A DNA stretch of 64,000 nucleotides from Pseudomonadota bacterium. Lineage in GTDB: Bacteria; Pseudomonadota; Gammaproteobacteria; Burkholderiales; Burkholderiaceae_C. The position numbers and the translations under genes are program-made. The notes below the pieces were generated by a model. The model saw only the letters and a program-made list of their open reading frames with translations, was not told the DNA's origin and did no database searches. The stretch is taken from NCBI GenBank assembly GCA_018241325.1, contig JAFEEB010000004.1, forward strand, positions 38,544 through 102,543, in the 5' to 3' direction. Positions 9,636 to 18,735 of this stretch are shown one piece after another (the first letter of the stretch is position 1; every line of letters begins with the position of its first letter).

Positions 9636-10004
9636 ATGAGCCTCAAGTACACCGAAGACCACGAATGGATCCGCGTCGAGGGCGACATCGCCACCGTCGG
9701 CATCACGCACCACGCGCAGGACGCGCTGGGCGACGTGGTGTTTGTCGATCTGCCTGCCGTCGGCCAGGGCTACGCCCAGAAGGAGACGGCCGGCGTGGTC
9801 GAGAGCGTGAAGGCCGCCGCCGACGTGTACATGCCCATCAGCGGCGAGGTCACCGAGGTCAACGAAGCCCTGCGCGCCGAGCCCAGCCTGGCCAACAGCG
9901 ACCCGATGAATGCGGGCTGGTTCTTCAAGGTCAAGATGACCGATGCCAGCCAGCTCGATCCGCTGATGGACGAAGCGGCCTACGCCGAGTTCAGCAAGGA
10001 CTGA
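9636..10004 (+). CDS. gcvH: glycine cleavage H protein
   Basis: A 122-residue lipoyl carrier that shuttles the aminomethyl group between P, T and L proteins. The lipoylated lysine is in [14 protein letters not shown] (Lys in ESVKAA, about residue 63). The fold starts [17 protein letters not shown], typical of the family. CAGGAG lies 6 bases upstream of the ATG. It follows gcvT by 68 bases and precedes gcvP by 127 bases in the same operon. Confidence 0.98.
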   Translation: MSLKYTEDHEWIRVEGDIATVGITHHAQDALGDVVFVDLPAVGQGYAQKETAGVVESVKAAADVYMPISGEVTEVNEALRAEPSLANSDPMNAGWFFKVKMTDASQLDPLMDEAAYAEFSKD

Positions 10005-10131
10005 CCGCCCCTGAAGTGTCCCGCGCGCCGGCTCGCTTGCGTGCGGGTTTCAAGTCAAATCGGCCGCTTGCGCCCGCCTGGCGGGCGCCGGCAGCTCCTG
10101 TATTCGAAGCACCCGATCCGTTCGCCCCGCC

Positions 10132-13113
10132 ATGAGCCACCCTGCCCTGCACGACCTTGAGAACCCCGGCGAATTCATCGCTCGCCACATCGGCCTGTCC
10201 CCGCAAGACGAGCGGCAGATGCTGGCCGTCATCGGCGAGCCGTCCACGGCCCGGCTGATCGACTCCATCGTGCCGCGCTCGATCGCGCGCGCCGCGCCGA
10301 TGGACTTGCCCGCGCCGGCAAGCGAGGCCGACGCGCTGGCCGAGCTGAAGGCGATCGCGGGGCAAAACCGGCTGCTCAAGAGCTTCATCGGCCAGGGCTA
10401 CTACGGCACGCACACGCCCGGCGTCATCCTGCGCAACATCCTGGAGAACCCGGCCTGGTACACCGCCTACACGCCGTATCAGGCCGAGATCTCGCAGGGC
10501 CGCATGGAAGCGCTGGTCAACTTCCAGACCCTGGTGACCGACCTCACCGGCATGGACATCGCCAACGCCTCGATGCTGGACGAGGCCACGGCCGCCGCCG
10601 AGGCCATGACGCTGGCGCGCCGCTCGGTCAAGGCCAAAGGCAACGTGATCGTGGTGTTCGGCGATGCGCACCCGCAGACCCTGGAGGTGATGCAAACGCG
10701 CGCCGAGCCGCTGGGCCTGGCGCTCAAGCGGGCCAACTCGGCCGCCGAGTGGGACGCGGCGATCGCGCAGGACGATTACTTCGCCGCGCTCATCCAGTAC
10801 CCCGCCAGCAGCGGCTGGCTGATGGACTGGAGCGATGAGGTCAAGAAGATCCAGGCCAAGGGCGCGGCCGCGATCTTTGCCGCCGACCTGCTGGCCCTCA
10901 CGCTGCTCAAGTCGCCCGGCGAGATGGGCGCCGACATCGTGGTGGGCAACACGCAGCGCCTGGGCATGCCCATGGGCGCCGGCGGCCCGCACGCCGCCTA
11001 CATGGCGTGCAAGGACGCCTTCAAGCGCAGCCTGCCGGGCCGCTTGGTGGGCGTGAGCGTGGACGTGCACGGGCAGCCCGCGTACCGGCTGGCGCTGCAA
11101 ACGCGCGAGCAGCACATCCGCCGCGAAAAAGCCACCAGCAACATCTGCACCGCGCAGGTGCTGCCGGCGGTCATCGCCAGCATGTACGCCGTCTATCACG
11201 GCCCCGAGGGCCTGAAGCGCATCGCCCAGCGCGTGGCGCGCCTGACGGCCATCCTGAAGGCGGGCCTGGTGCAACTGGGCTTTTCGCACCACCATCACGA
11301 CAGCGCCTTCGACACGATCAGCCTGAAGACCGACGACGCTACCGATTCAATAGCTGCCCGCGCCGTGCAGATGGGCGCGAACCTGCGCAAGAGCTGGGAC
11401 ATCTACCTGTGCGTCTCGCTGGATGAGACGCACACCCGCGCCGACGTCGAGCTGCTGTGGCGCATCTTTGCCGGCGAGGGCAAGGCGCTGCCCGACTTTG
11501 CCGCACTCGAGGGCAGCGCGCCCGATTTGATCCCGCCCGCGCTGCACCGCACCAGCGGCTATCTGACGCACCCGGTGTTCAACACGCACCACAGCGAGAC
11601 GGCCATGCTGCGCTACATCCGCCAGCTCTCGGACAAGGACCTGGCGCTGGACCGCTGCATGATCCCGCTGGGCTCGTGCACCATGAAGCTCAACGCCACC
11701 AGCGAGATGATCCCCATCACCTGGCCCGAGTTCGCCCACGTGCACCCCTTTGCCCCGCTGGAGCAGCGCGCCGGCTACCAGCTGCTGAACGACCAGCTGT
11801 GCCAATGGCTGGCCAGCATCACCGGCTATGCGGGCGTGAGCCTGCAGCCCAACGCCGGCAGCCAGGGCGAGTACGCGGGCCTGCTGGCCATCAAGGCCTG
11901 GCACGCCGCGCAAGGCCAGAGCCAGCGCAACATCTGCCTGATTCCGGCCAGCGCGCACGGCACCAACCCCGCCAGCGCCATGATGGTGGGCATGCAGGTG
12001 GTGGTCACCAAGTGCGACGACAACGGCAACGTGGACATGCAGGACTTGCAGGCCCAGTGCGAAAAGCACAGCACCAACCTGGCCTGCGTGATGATCACCT
12101 ACCCCAGCACGCACGGCGTGTTCGAGACCCAGGTCAAGGCGCTGTGCCAGATCGTGCACCGCCACGGCGGGCGTGTGTACGTGGACGGCGCCAACCTGAA
12201 CGCCCTGGTCGGCCTGGCCGCGCCGGGCGAGTTCGGCGGCGACGTGAGCCACCTGAATCTGCACAAGACCTTTTGCATTCCGCATGGCGGCGGTGGGCCC
12301 GGCGTGGGGCCCGTGTGCGTGGTCGAGGATCTGGTGCCCTACCTGCCCGGCCATGGCGAGGGAGGCGTCAAAGGCGGCGTGGGGGCCATCAGCGCGGCGC
12401 GATCCGCCGCCGGGCCGTCCCAAGGCGGGTCAGCCCCCTCGGGGGGCAGCGAACCACGCGCAGCGGGGAGCGTGGGGGCCATCAGCGCGGCACCCTTTGG
12501 CAATGCGGCGGTGCTTCCGATCAGCTGGATGTACATCCGCATGATGGGCGCCGAAGGCCTGAAGCACGCGACGGAAGCTGCGATCCTGTCCGCCAACTAC
12601 ATCAGCCAGCGCCTGAAGGACCACTACCCCACGCTCTATGCGTCGGCCAACGGCCACGTCGCGCACGAGTGCATCCTGGATTTGCGCCCCTTCAAGGAAA
12701 GCAGCGGCGTGATGGCCGAGGACGTGGCCAAGCGCCTGGCCGACTACGGCTTTCACGCGCCCACGCTGAGCTTTCCGGTGGCCAACACACTAATGGTCGA
12801 GCCCACCGAAAGCGAAGACCTGGCCGAGCTGAACCGCTTCATCGACGCCATGATCGCCATCCGCGAGGAGGTGCGCCGCGTCGAAAAGGGCGAGTGGCCG
12901 CAGGACGACAACCCGCTCAAGAACGCCCCGCACACCGCCGCCACCCTGCTGGCCGCCGACTGGCCCCACCCCTACCCGCGCGACGTGGGCGGCGCGCTGG
13001 CGCGGCAGCGCCCGGGCAGCGTCAAGTACTGGCCGCCGGTGGGCCGGGTGGACAACGTGTATGGCGACCGCAACCTGTTTTGCAGCTGCCTGCCCATCGA
13101 AGAGCTGGCCTGA
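10132..13113 (+). CDS. gcvP: glycine dehydrogenase (P protein), with in-frame insertion
   Basis: A 993-residue PLP enzyme that decarboxylates glycine and transfers the aminomethyl group to GcvH. Both halves of the homodimer-like chain are present. The PLP lysine is Lys712 in [17 protein letters not shown]. Residues 750-780 are an extra 31-residue segment rich in Gly, Ser, Ala and Pro, lying between [11 protein letters not shown] and [13 protein letters not shown], where relatives run straight through. The DNA of the insert is a 93-base unit bounded by a 20-base direct repeat (12379-12398 and 12472-12491). The usual length is about 955-965 residues. The reading frame stays open, so the gene is probably functional, with a surface loop added. 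Confidence 0.96.
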   Translation: MSHPALHDLENPGEFIARHIGLSPQDERQMLAVIGEPSTARLIDSIVPRSIARAAPMDLPAPASEADALAELKAIAGQNRLLKSFIGQGYYGTHTPGVILRNILENPAWYTAYTPYQAEISQGRMEALVNFQTLVTDLTGMDIANASMLDEATAAAEAMTLARRSVKAKGNVIVVFGDAHPQTLEVMQTRAEPLGLALKRANSAAEWDAAIAQDDYFAALIQYPASSGWLMDWSDEVKKIQAKGAAAIFAADLLALTLLKSPGEMGADIVVGNTQRLGMPMGAGGPHAAYMACKDAFKRSLPGRLVGVSVDVHGQPAYRLALQTREQHIRREKATSNICTAQVLPAVIASMYAVYHGPEGLKRIAQRVARLTAILKAGLVQLGFSHHHHDSAFDTISLKTDDATDSIAARAVQMGANLRKSWDIYLCVSLDETHTRADVELLWRIFAGEGKALPDFAALEGSAPDLIPPALHRTSGYLTHPVFNTHHSETAMLRYIRQLSDKDLALDRCMIPLGSCTMKLNATSEMIPITWPEFAHVHPFAPLEQRAGYQLLNDQLCQWLASITGYAGVSLQPNAGSQGEYAGLLAIKAWHAAQGQSQRNICLIPASAHGTNPASAMMVGMQVVVTKCDDNGNVDMQDLQAQCEKHSTNLACVMITYPSTHGVFETQVKALCQIVHRHGGRVYVDGANLNALVGLAAPGEFGGDVSHLNLHKTFCIPHGGGGPGVGPVCVVEDLVPYLPGHGEGGVKGGVGAISAARSAAGPSQGGSAPSGGSEPRAAGSVGAISAAPFGNAAVLPISWMYIRMMGAEGLKHATEAAILSANYISQRLKDHYPTLYASANGHVAHECILDLRPFKESSGVMAEDVAKRLADYGFHAPTLSFPVANTLMVEPTESEDLAELNRFIDAMIAIREEVRRVEKGEWPQDDNPLKNAPHTAATLLAADWPHPYPRDVGGALARQRPGSVKYWPPVGRVDNVYGDRNLFCSCLPIEELA
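11338..11364 (+). repeat. family A repeat core inside gcvP
   Basis: GCTACCGATTCAATAGCTGC followed by CCGCGCC matches the dispersed family core. It encodes ATDSIAARA in frame, at about residues 403-411 of GcvP, on a position where relatives are variable. Confidence 0.5.
12379..12491 (+). repeat. palindromic element inserted in gcvP with 20-bp duplication
   Basis: The perfect direct repeat GTGGGGGCCATCAGCGCGGC occurs at 12379-12398 and 12472-12491. Between them lies a segment with the palindrome CCCCCTCGGGGGG (about 12434-12446) and a CGCGCAGCGG run, resembling an interspersed repeat of related genomes. The spacing of 93 bases equals 31 codons, preserving the gcvP frame. Confidence 0.85.
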
Positions 13114-13138
13114 CGCCACCCGGCACCGAGAAGCCCGG

Positions 13139-14119
13139 ATGTCCAGCGAAAGCCTGAAGCCCGAAAAACTGGCCGTCCTCATCGACGCCGACAACACGAC
13201 GGCCGCCTGCGCACAGGACTTGCTGGAGGAAATCGCCAAGTACGGCATCGCCAGCGTCAAGCGCATCTATGGCGACTGGAGCAGCCCTCTGCTCAGCGGT
13301 TGGCGCAGCATTCTTCTGAGGCACGCGCTCGTGCCGATCCAGCAGTTCGCCTACACCAAGGGCAAGGACGCCACCGACATGGGGCTGATCATCGATGCGA
13401 TGGACTTGCTCTACAGCGGCCACTTCGACGGTTTCTGCCTGGTCTCCAGCGACAGCGATTTCACGCCCCTGGCCTCGCGCATCCGGGCCTCGGGGCGCGT
13501 GGTCTATGGTTTTGGCAGAGAGAAGACGCCGGAGGCATTCCGGCAAGCCTGCGACCGGTTCTTCTACATCGAGAACCTCGGTGAAGCCGGAAAAACCAAA
13601 AATGAAACCAGTGCCGCATCGACCGAGACCCTGACCGACCCACCCGGCACCGCCCGGCCGGTGGCCAAGCCACGCCAAATGGACGCCGCCATCAAGAGCC
13701 TGCTGACCAAGTCGATCAAGGACGCAACCGACGAAGCCACGGGCTGGGCCTTCGTCGGCAAGATCGGCAACGTCATCAGCGAAACGCGGCCGGACTTCGA
13801 TTCGCGCACCTACGGCTATGCCAAGCTCTCGGGCATGCTGCGCGAGCTGCGAGGCCTGCAATTTCGCACCGACGACGCCAACCGCATGTATTGCCGAAAA
13901 ATCCCTTTTGGCGACCTCATCAAGTTGCTCGACGAAGCGTTCAACAAGTTCAAGAGCGCCAAGGGCTGGGCCAACCTGGACGTGGTCGGCAAATACGTCA
14001 AGCCGCGCTGGAACTGGCAGGAATACGGATTTGAAAGTTTCCCCGAGCTTCTGGGCAAGGTGGATCACGTGGAAATCACCAACGACGGCATGCGCATGCA
14101 GACACCCATGGCGTCGTAG
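13139..14119 (+). CDS. NYN-domain putative RNase with OST-HTH domains
   Basis: A 326-residue cytosolic protein. Residues 10-150 form a NYN (PIN-like, LabA-type) domain: LAVLIDADNTT with the first acidic residues, GKDATDMGLIIDAMDLLY, and FCLVSSDSDFTPLASRIRA, giving the Asp cluster that binds metal in these nucleases. After a low-complexity linker come two C-terminal OST-HTH/LOTUS-like modules (about 180-240 and 255-320), the first with WAFVGKIGNVIS and YGYAKLSGMLREL, the second with GWANLDVVGKYV and YGFESFPELLGKV. OST-HTH domains bind RNA in known proteins. It probably acts on RNA; the substrate is unknown. It starts 25 bases after gcvP. Confidence 0.9.
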   Translation: MSSESLKPEKLAVLIDADNTTAACAQDLLEEIAKYGIASVKRIYGDWSSPLLSGWRSILLRHALVPIQQFAYTKGKDATDMGLIIDAMDLLYSGHFDGFCLVSSDSDFTPLASRIRASGRVVYGFGREKTPEAFRQACDRFFYIENLGEAGKTKNETSAASTETLTDPPGTARPVAKPRQMDAAIKSLLTKSIKDATDEATGWAFVGKIGNVISETRPDFDSRTYGYAKLSGMLRELRGLQFRTDDANRMYCRKIPFGDLIKLLDEAFNKFKSAKGWANLDVVGKYVKPRWNWQEYGFESFPELLGKVDHVEITNDGMRMQTPMAS

Positions 14120-14151
14120 CGCCCACGTCAGCCCATCACCAACCTCCGCCC

Positions 14152-14637
14152 ATGCCGCCAATCACCGTCCGCCGCGCCGACTACGCCAGCGCCCTTGACC
14201 GCACGGCCCTGGTCGATCTGCTGGGCGCCTACGCCATCGACCCCATGGGCGGCGGCGCGCCGCTGGCCGATGAGGTGCGCGCCAGCCTGTGCGAGCGCCT
14301 GGCCCAGGTGCCGCTGGCCATCAGCTTCATCGCCTGGCTGGAGGGCGAGGCGGTGGGCCTCGTCAACTGCTTCCAGGGCTTTTCCACCTTCAAGGCGCGG
14401 CCGCTGCTCAACGTGCACGACCTCGTCGTCTTGCCCGCGCACCGCGCGCGCGGCGTGGGCCAGGCTCTGCTGGCCGCGGCGCAAAAGCACGCGCAGGAGC
14501 GCGGCTGCTGCAAGCTGACGCTGGAAGTGCTGTCCGGCAACGCCCGCGCGCTGCGCAGCTACGAGCGCTTCGGCTTTGCGCCCTACGTGCTCGACCCGCG
14601 CGAGGGCCAGGCGCTGCTGATGCAGAAGTGGCTGTGA
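14152..14637 (+). CDS. GNAT family N-acetyltransferase
   Basis: A 161-residue GNAT enzyme. Motif A, with the acetyl-CoA pyrophosphate loop, is LVVLPAHRARGVGQALLAAA (about residues 92-111), followed by LTLEVLSGNARALRSYERFGF, a typical motif B. It transfers an acetyl group from acetyl-CoA to an amine; the substrate is not predictable. It lies 32 bases after the NYN gene and may share its transcript. A repeat-filled gap of about 430 bases separates it from doxX. Confidence 0.88.
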   Translation: MPPITVRRADYASALDRTALVDLLGAYAIDPMGGGAPLADEVRASLCERLAQVPLAISFIAWLEGEAVGLVNCFQGFSTFKARPLLNVHDLVVLPAHRARGVGQALLAAAQKHAQERGCCKLTLEVLSGNARALRSYERFGFAPYVLDPREGQALLMQKWL

Positions 14638-14732
14638 ACTGAAGCGCCGCCAGCGCGGCACGCGCCGCGTGCGGTGGCACCCGGCGCCCGCCGCCGCAGG
14701 CCGCGGCGCCCTCGGGCTCAAGCGGCGCCGCG

Positions 14733-15069
14733 TCAGGCGGTGAGAGGAAACCGCGCGTGCCCGAAAGGTGCGTCAAAACGCCCTCCATCTAGGCGAAAAT
14801 CCAGGCGAAAACCGCAGCAACAGCGGTGCCGTTGCGAGGATTTTCTTGCGGCGTTGGGGGGTGTTTTGGCGCGCAAGGCGGGCATGGGGATTGCCTCCCG
14901 CCCGCTCAGAGGCTGAGAGTTTTTTGGGCGTGCCCGAGGAACGCGTCCAAACGCGCCCAATCAAGGCGCAAAGCGCAGTCGTAGCTCGGGCTCCGGCGAG
15001 CATTTGCAACGCCGAGTGGGTGCGTTTGGGCGTGATCAACGGGCATGAGCAAAAGACTCTCAGCCTCTC
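14733..15069. repeat. two tandem diverged hairpin elements (about 170 bp each)
   Basis: Most of the 430-base gap 14638-15067 is filled by two related imperfect palindromes. Copy B (14905-15069) has the perfect 13-base inverted repeat AGAGGCTGAGAGT (14908-14920) / ACTCTCAGCCTCT (15056-15068), and its arms stay complementary inward for some 70 bases with scattered mismatches, including ATGCCCG/CGTGCCCG and CCAAACGCGCCCA/TGGGTGCGTTTGG. Copy A (14733-14904) has the same order of blocks with more changes. No gene lies in the stretch. The right end of copy B overlaps the doxX stop codon. Confidence 0.75.
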
Positions 15070-15478
15070 AGTTCCAGCGGCCGTTGATCCCGCCCAGGCT
15101 GAAGCGTCCGGCGCCCAGCAACAGCACCGCCAGACCGGTGAAGAGAAAGAAGCCCTGCAGCTCCAGCGTCCAGCCGCCGGTCTTGGACAGGGTCAGCAAG
15201 TCGGCCATGTGGACCAGGCCGAACACGAACAGCATGTTCGCGATGATGATCAGCGCCCCCAGGCGCGAAAACAGTCCCAGGATGACCAGGATCGGCGCCA
15301 GCACCTCGCCCAGGTAAACACCGTAGGACACGAATGACGGCAGGCCGCGCGCGCCCAGCGGCCCCGCCAGCCAATCCACGCCGTAGCGCAGCTTGGAAAT
15401 GCCGTGCAGCAGCAGCAAAACGCCCAGGCACAGGCGCAGGACCAGTTTGCCCAGGTCATCTCCGGTGGAACTCGTCAT
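15068..15478 (-). CDS. DoxX family membrane protein
   Basis: A 136-residue protein with four hydrophobic segments (about 10-28, 50-70, 75-93, 105-125), matching the DoxX/SURF4-like family. The N-terminal LGKLVLRLCLGVLLLLHGISKL, split here as LVLRLCLGVLLLLHG and SKL, and the GARGLPSFVSYGVYLGEVLAP segment are typical. Family members are linked to thiosulfate:quinone oxidoreductase or redox-stress complexes, but most are uncharacterised. The ATG at 15478 is preceded by GGAGAG. Its stop overlaps the right arm of the hairpin element. Confidence 0.87.
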   Translation of the reverse strand: MTSSTGDDLGKLVLRLCLGVLLLLHGISKLRYGVDWLAGPLGARGLPSFVSYGVYLGEVLAPILVILGLFSRLGALIIIANMLFVFGLVHMADLLTLSKTGGWTLELQGFFLFTGLAVLLLGAGRFSLGGINGRWN

Positions 15479-15611
15479 CGGTGAAACTCTCCATTCATGT
15501 GTTGCGTCGGGGTGGCCCTCGCGGCGCGACATCCGCCAACACCCGATCCGGCTGCACGGTTTATAACACCCGCTCGCGCCGACGCCGTCAAGCCTCAAGG
15601 AGTTTCTCGCC

Positions 15612-16052
15612 ATGCCCGGATTCACCGACACCTCGCCCGCGGGCGAATGCATTTTCTGCAAACTGATCGCCGGCCAGATCCCGTCGGCGCGCGTGCACGA
15701 AGACGCGCTGACGCTGGCCTTCATGGACCTGGGCCAGGTCAACCCCGGCCACGTGCTGGTGGCCAGCAAGCGCCACGCGGCCACGCTGTTCGACCTCACG
15801 CCCGAAGAGGCCGGCGCCGTGATGCAGACCGCCCGCCGCGTGGCGCTGGCCGCGCGCGCCGCGTTCGCGCCCGAGGCTCTGAACCTGTTCCAGGCCAACG
15901 GCGCCGTGGCCGGGCAAACGGTGGGGCACTTTCACATCCACGTGCTGCCGCGCCATGCCGGCGACGGGGTGGATCTGGCCTGGCCGCGCAAGGACCCGGG
16001 CCCGGCGGCGTTGAACGACTACGCCCAACAGCTCCGGGCCGCCTTGAAATGA
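15612..16052 (+). CDS. HIT family nucleotide hydrolase/transferase
   Basis: A 146-residue histidine-triad protein. The triad GHFHIHVLPR places His106, His108 and His110, with His108 the expected nucleophile. An N-terminal CIFC pair (residues 13-16) could bind zinc. HIT enzymes cleave nucleoside phosphoramidates or dinucleotides such as Ap4A. The stop codon overlaps the ATG of the P1 peptidase (AATGA, 16049-16052), so the two are cotranslated. Confidence 0.93.
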   Translation: MPGFTDTSPAGECIFCKLIAGQIPSARVHEDALTLAFMDLGQVNPGHVLVASKRHAATLFDLTPEEAGAVMQTARRVALAARAAFAPEALNLFQANGAVAGQTVGHFHIHVLPRHAGDGVDLAWPRKDPGPAALNDYAQQLRAALK

Positions 16053-17086
16053 ACACGCCCAAACATCCGCCGATCGAACGCGCCGACACGATCACCGACG
16101 TGCGCGGCATCCAGGTCGGCCAGCACACCGACCCGCGCCGCCCCACCGGCTGCAGCGTGGTGCTGGCGCAAGGCCCCGATGGCGGCGGCGCCGTGGCGGG
16201 GGTGGACGTGCGCGGCGCCGCGCCCGGCACGCGCGAGACCGACCTGCTGGCGCCTACCAACCTGGTCGAGCGCGTGCAGGCGGTGCTGCTGTCGGGCGGC
16301 AGCGCCTGGGGGCTGGACGCCGCCAGCGGCGTGATGCGCTGGCTGGAGGAACACGGCCTGGGCCTGCCCGTGGGCACGGCGCCGGGGCAGCTGGTTCCCA
16401 TCGTGCCGGCCGCCGTGCTGTTCGACCTGCACGTGGGCGATGCGCGCATTCGCCCGGGCGCCGACGCGGGCCACGCCGCCTGCCAGGCCGCCAGCCGCGC
16501 GCCGCCCGCCCAGGGCAACGTGGGCGCGGGTGCCGGCGCGGTGGTGGGCAAGCTGTTCGGCATGGCCTCGGCCATGAAAGGCGGCATCGGCAGCGCCAGC
16601 GTGCGCGTGGGCGAGGTGACGGTGGGCGCGCTGATCGCCGTCAACGCGCTGGGCGACGTGGTGGACCCCGACACGGGCGCGCCCATCGCCGGCGCGCGCA
16701 CACCCGACGGCCAGGCGCTGCGCCACAGCGTGCGCGCCCTGCTGGCCGGCGAGGCGCCGCAGGCCATCCTGGCCGGCAGCAACACCACCATCGGCGTCGT
16801 CGCCACCGACGCGCCGCTCATCAAGGCGCGCGCCCAGCGCCTGGCCGGCGCCGGCCACGACGGCCTGGCGCGCGCCATCCGCCCGGTGCACACGATGAGC
16901 GACGGCGACACCTTGTTTGCCCTGTCAACGGGCCACGCGCCGGCCATTGATTTCAACCTGCTGTGCGCCATGGCCAGCGAGGCGGTGGCGCGCGCCTGCG
17001 TCCATGCGGTGCGCGCGGCGCGGGGCTTGCAGGCGGATGGCCTGTGGCTGCCATCTGCTATTGATTTGGAAGCTTCCCGCGCTTGA
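16049..17086 (+). CDS. P1 family (S58) self-processing peptidase
   Basis: A 345-residue Ntn-type hydrolase related to DmpA, BapA and NylC. The predicted autocleavage site is Asn245-Thr246 in LAGSNTTIGVVATDA, after which Thr246 becomes the N-terminal nucleophile of the beta chain. Other landmarks are VLLSGGSAWGLDAASGVMRWLEE (oxyanion region, split SGGSAWGLDAASG) and GAGAGAVVGKLFGMASAMKGG. It likely hydrolyses amides such as N-terminal beta- or D-amino acid peptides. The last residues, IDLEASRA, and the stop are encoded by a dispersed repeat (17056-17106), so the native C-terminus may have been replaced. Confidence 0.9.
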   Translation: MNTPKHPPIERADTITDVRGIQVGQHTDPRRPTGCSVVLAQGPDGGGAVAGVDVRGAAPGTRETDLLAPTNLVERVQAVLLSGGSAWGLDAASGVMRWLEEHGLGLPVGTAPGQLVPIVPAAVLFDLHVGDARIRPGADAGHAACQAASRAPPAQGNVGAGAGAVVGKLFGMASAMKGGIGSASVRVGEVTVGALIAVNALGDVVDPDTGAPIAGARTPDGQALRHSVRALLAGEAPQAILAGSNTTIGVVATDAPLIKARAQRLAGAGHDGLARAIRPVHTMSDGDTLFALSTGHAPAIDFNLLCAMASEAVARACVHAVRAARGLQADGLWLPSAIDLEASRA

Positions 17087-17106
17087 TTTGCATGCGCTCC
17101 AAGGCC
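17056..17106 (+). repeat. dispersed short repeat, family A, at peptidase 3' end
   Basis: TGCTATTGATTTGGAAGCTT then CCCGCGCTTG is a clear family copy. It contributes the C-terminal residues and stop codon of the upstream peptidase and runs on past the stop. Confidence 0.75.
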
Positions 17107-17182
17107 AAACGCCGTGATTTCTGTCCTGCCGCCGCCCGCTGTCGCCTGAGCCGCACCCGCCCCCGCAACACCCCGAACGCCC

Positions 17183-18556
17183 ATGCGCCGCCTCACCCTG
17201 CTCCTGCTCGCCATCCGCGATTTGCTCGTCAGCGCCGGCCCGGTGCTGCTGCTGGCCGTGGGCCTGCTGGCCGCGGCCTACGTGTGGCTCGACCCGCAGC
17301 CGCCCAAGACCGTGCGCCTGGCCACCGGGCCCGAGGGCAGCGCCTATGCGGGCTTTGGCCAGCGCTATGCCCAGGCGCTGGCGCGCGAGGGCATCACCGT
17401 GCAGCTCGTCCCCACCGAGGGCTCGGTGGCCAACCTGCAATTGCTGCAAGACGGCGACGTCGATGTGGCCTTCGTGCGTGGCGGCAGCGGCGCCGCGCCC
17501 GTGGTGGCCAACGCGTCGGCCGCCGCCAGCGGCACGGCGGCGGTCACCGACCCCAACGAATCGATCCAGTCGCTGGGCGCGCTGTTCTACGAGCCGCTGT
17601 GGATCTTCGTGCGCTCGCCGCGCGGTGCGTCCGCCCCGCGCGCGCCCGGCACGCTGGCCCAGCTCAAGGGCTTGCGCGTCAACGTGGACCAGAGCGGCAG
17701 CGGCGTGCCCGCGCTGATGCAGCGCCTGCTCAAGGCCAGCGGCCTGGACGCGGGCGACGTGCGCCTGAGCGAGCTGGACGCCCCCGCCGCCGCCCAGGCG
17801 CTGCAGGCCGGCCGGCTCGATGCCGTGGTGCTCACCAGCGCGCCGCAGTCGGCCGTGGTGCAGCGCTTGCTGCGCATGCCCGGCGTGGCCCCGCTGGAGC
17901 TGACGCAGGCCGACGCCTACACGCGCCGCTTTCCGTTTTTTCGCACCGTCACGCTGCCGCGCGGGGTGGCCGACCTGGCCGCCGACCTGCCGCCGCACGA
18001 CGTCACGCTGCTGGCGGCCACCACCTCGCTGCTGACACGCGAGCAAACCCACCCGGCCCTGCGCCAGCTGTTTGCGCAAGCGGCGCAAACCATCCACAGC
18101 CGCGCCGGCTGGCTCAACGGCGCGCGCGAGTTTCCCAACACCCGCACCAGCGAGCTGCCCGTCAGCCCCGAGGGTGACCGCGCCATCAACGGCACACCGG
18201 CGTTCTGGCAGCGCTATTTGCCGTTCTGGGCCAGCAACCTGGTGCAGCGCATGTGGCTGGTGATCGGCGGGCTGATCGTGCTGCTGTTGCCGCTGTCGCG
18301 CGTGGTGCCGCCGCTGTACACCTTCCGCGTGCGCCGGCGCGTGTTCCGCTGGTATGCGCGGCTGCGCCAGATCGAAGCGCGCGCGCAAGACCCCCGCGTG
18401 GCGCGCACCGCGCTGCTGGACGAGCTGGACGAGCTCGACCGCGTGGCCAACCAGATCGCCGTGCCGCTGGCGCACGCTGACGAGCTCTATGCCCTGCGCG
18501 ACAACATCGACACCGTGCGCCAGCGCGTGCTGGTGCAACGCAGCGAAGGGGCGTAG
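17183..18556 (+). CDS. TAXI family TRAP solute-binding protein, membrane-anchored
   Basis: A 457-residue protein of the TAXI (TRAP-associated extracytoplasmic immunogenic) family. An N-terminal hydrophobic helix (about 13-35) anchors or exports it; the binding domain shows VRLATGPEGSAYAGFGQRYA and LLQDGDVDVAFVRGGSG. A second strong transmembrane segment (about 350-378, WLVIGGLIVLLLPLSRVVPP) is followed by a cytoplasmic Arg/Glu-rich coiled tail of about 75 residues. No TAXI-type DctQM fusion permease is encoded nearby, so it is an orphan; this long membrane-anchored form is common in Burkholderiales. Ligand unknown. Confidence 0.88.
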   Translation: MRRLTLLLLAIRDLLVSAGPVLLLAVGLLAAAYVWLDPQPPKTVRLATGPEGSAYAGFGQRYAQALAREGITVQLVPTEGSVANLQLLQDGDVDVAFVRGGSGAAPVVANASAAASGTAAVTDPNESIQSLGALFYEPLWIFVRSPRGASAPRAPGTLAQLKGLRVNVDQSGSGVPALMQRLLKASGLDAGDVRLSELDAPAAAQALQAGRLDAVVLTSAPQSAVVQRLLRMPGVAPLELTQADAYTRRFPFFRTVTLPRGVADLAADLPPHDVTLLAATTSLLTREQTHPALRQLFAQAAQTIHSRAGWLNGAREFPNTRTSELPVSPEGDRAINGTPAFWQRYLPFWASNLVQRMWLVIGGLIVLLLPLSRVVPPLYTFRVRRRVFRWYARLRQIEARAQDPRVARTALLDELDELDRVANQIAVPLAHADELYALRDNIDTVRQRVLVQRSEGA

Positions 18557-18570
18557 AGGCCGCTGCAATA

Positions 18571-18699
18571 CCGGACGCAGAGGACGCGAAGAAATCGCAA
18601 AGGACGCAAAAAATACCCAATTGAATTTCCTGGCAAAAATCAGAATGGTTTTTGAACCTTTTGCGCCCTCTGCGTGATCTTTGCGTCCTCTGCGTCCGG
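18571..18699. repeat. 129-bp inverted-repeat element (MITE-like)
   Basis: CCGGACGCAGAGGACGC (18571-18587) is perfectly complementary to GCGTCCTCTGCGTCCGG (18683-18699). Further inside, GCAAAGGACGCAAAA matches TTTTGCG...CTTTGCG imperfectly. The AT-rich centre differs from the surrounding DNA. No reading frame is present. It separates the TAXI gene from tag. Confidence 0.8.
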
Positions 18700-18735
18700 C
18701 TGTTCAACCCCATCACAACCCGTACTGGAGCCCCC

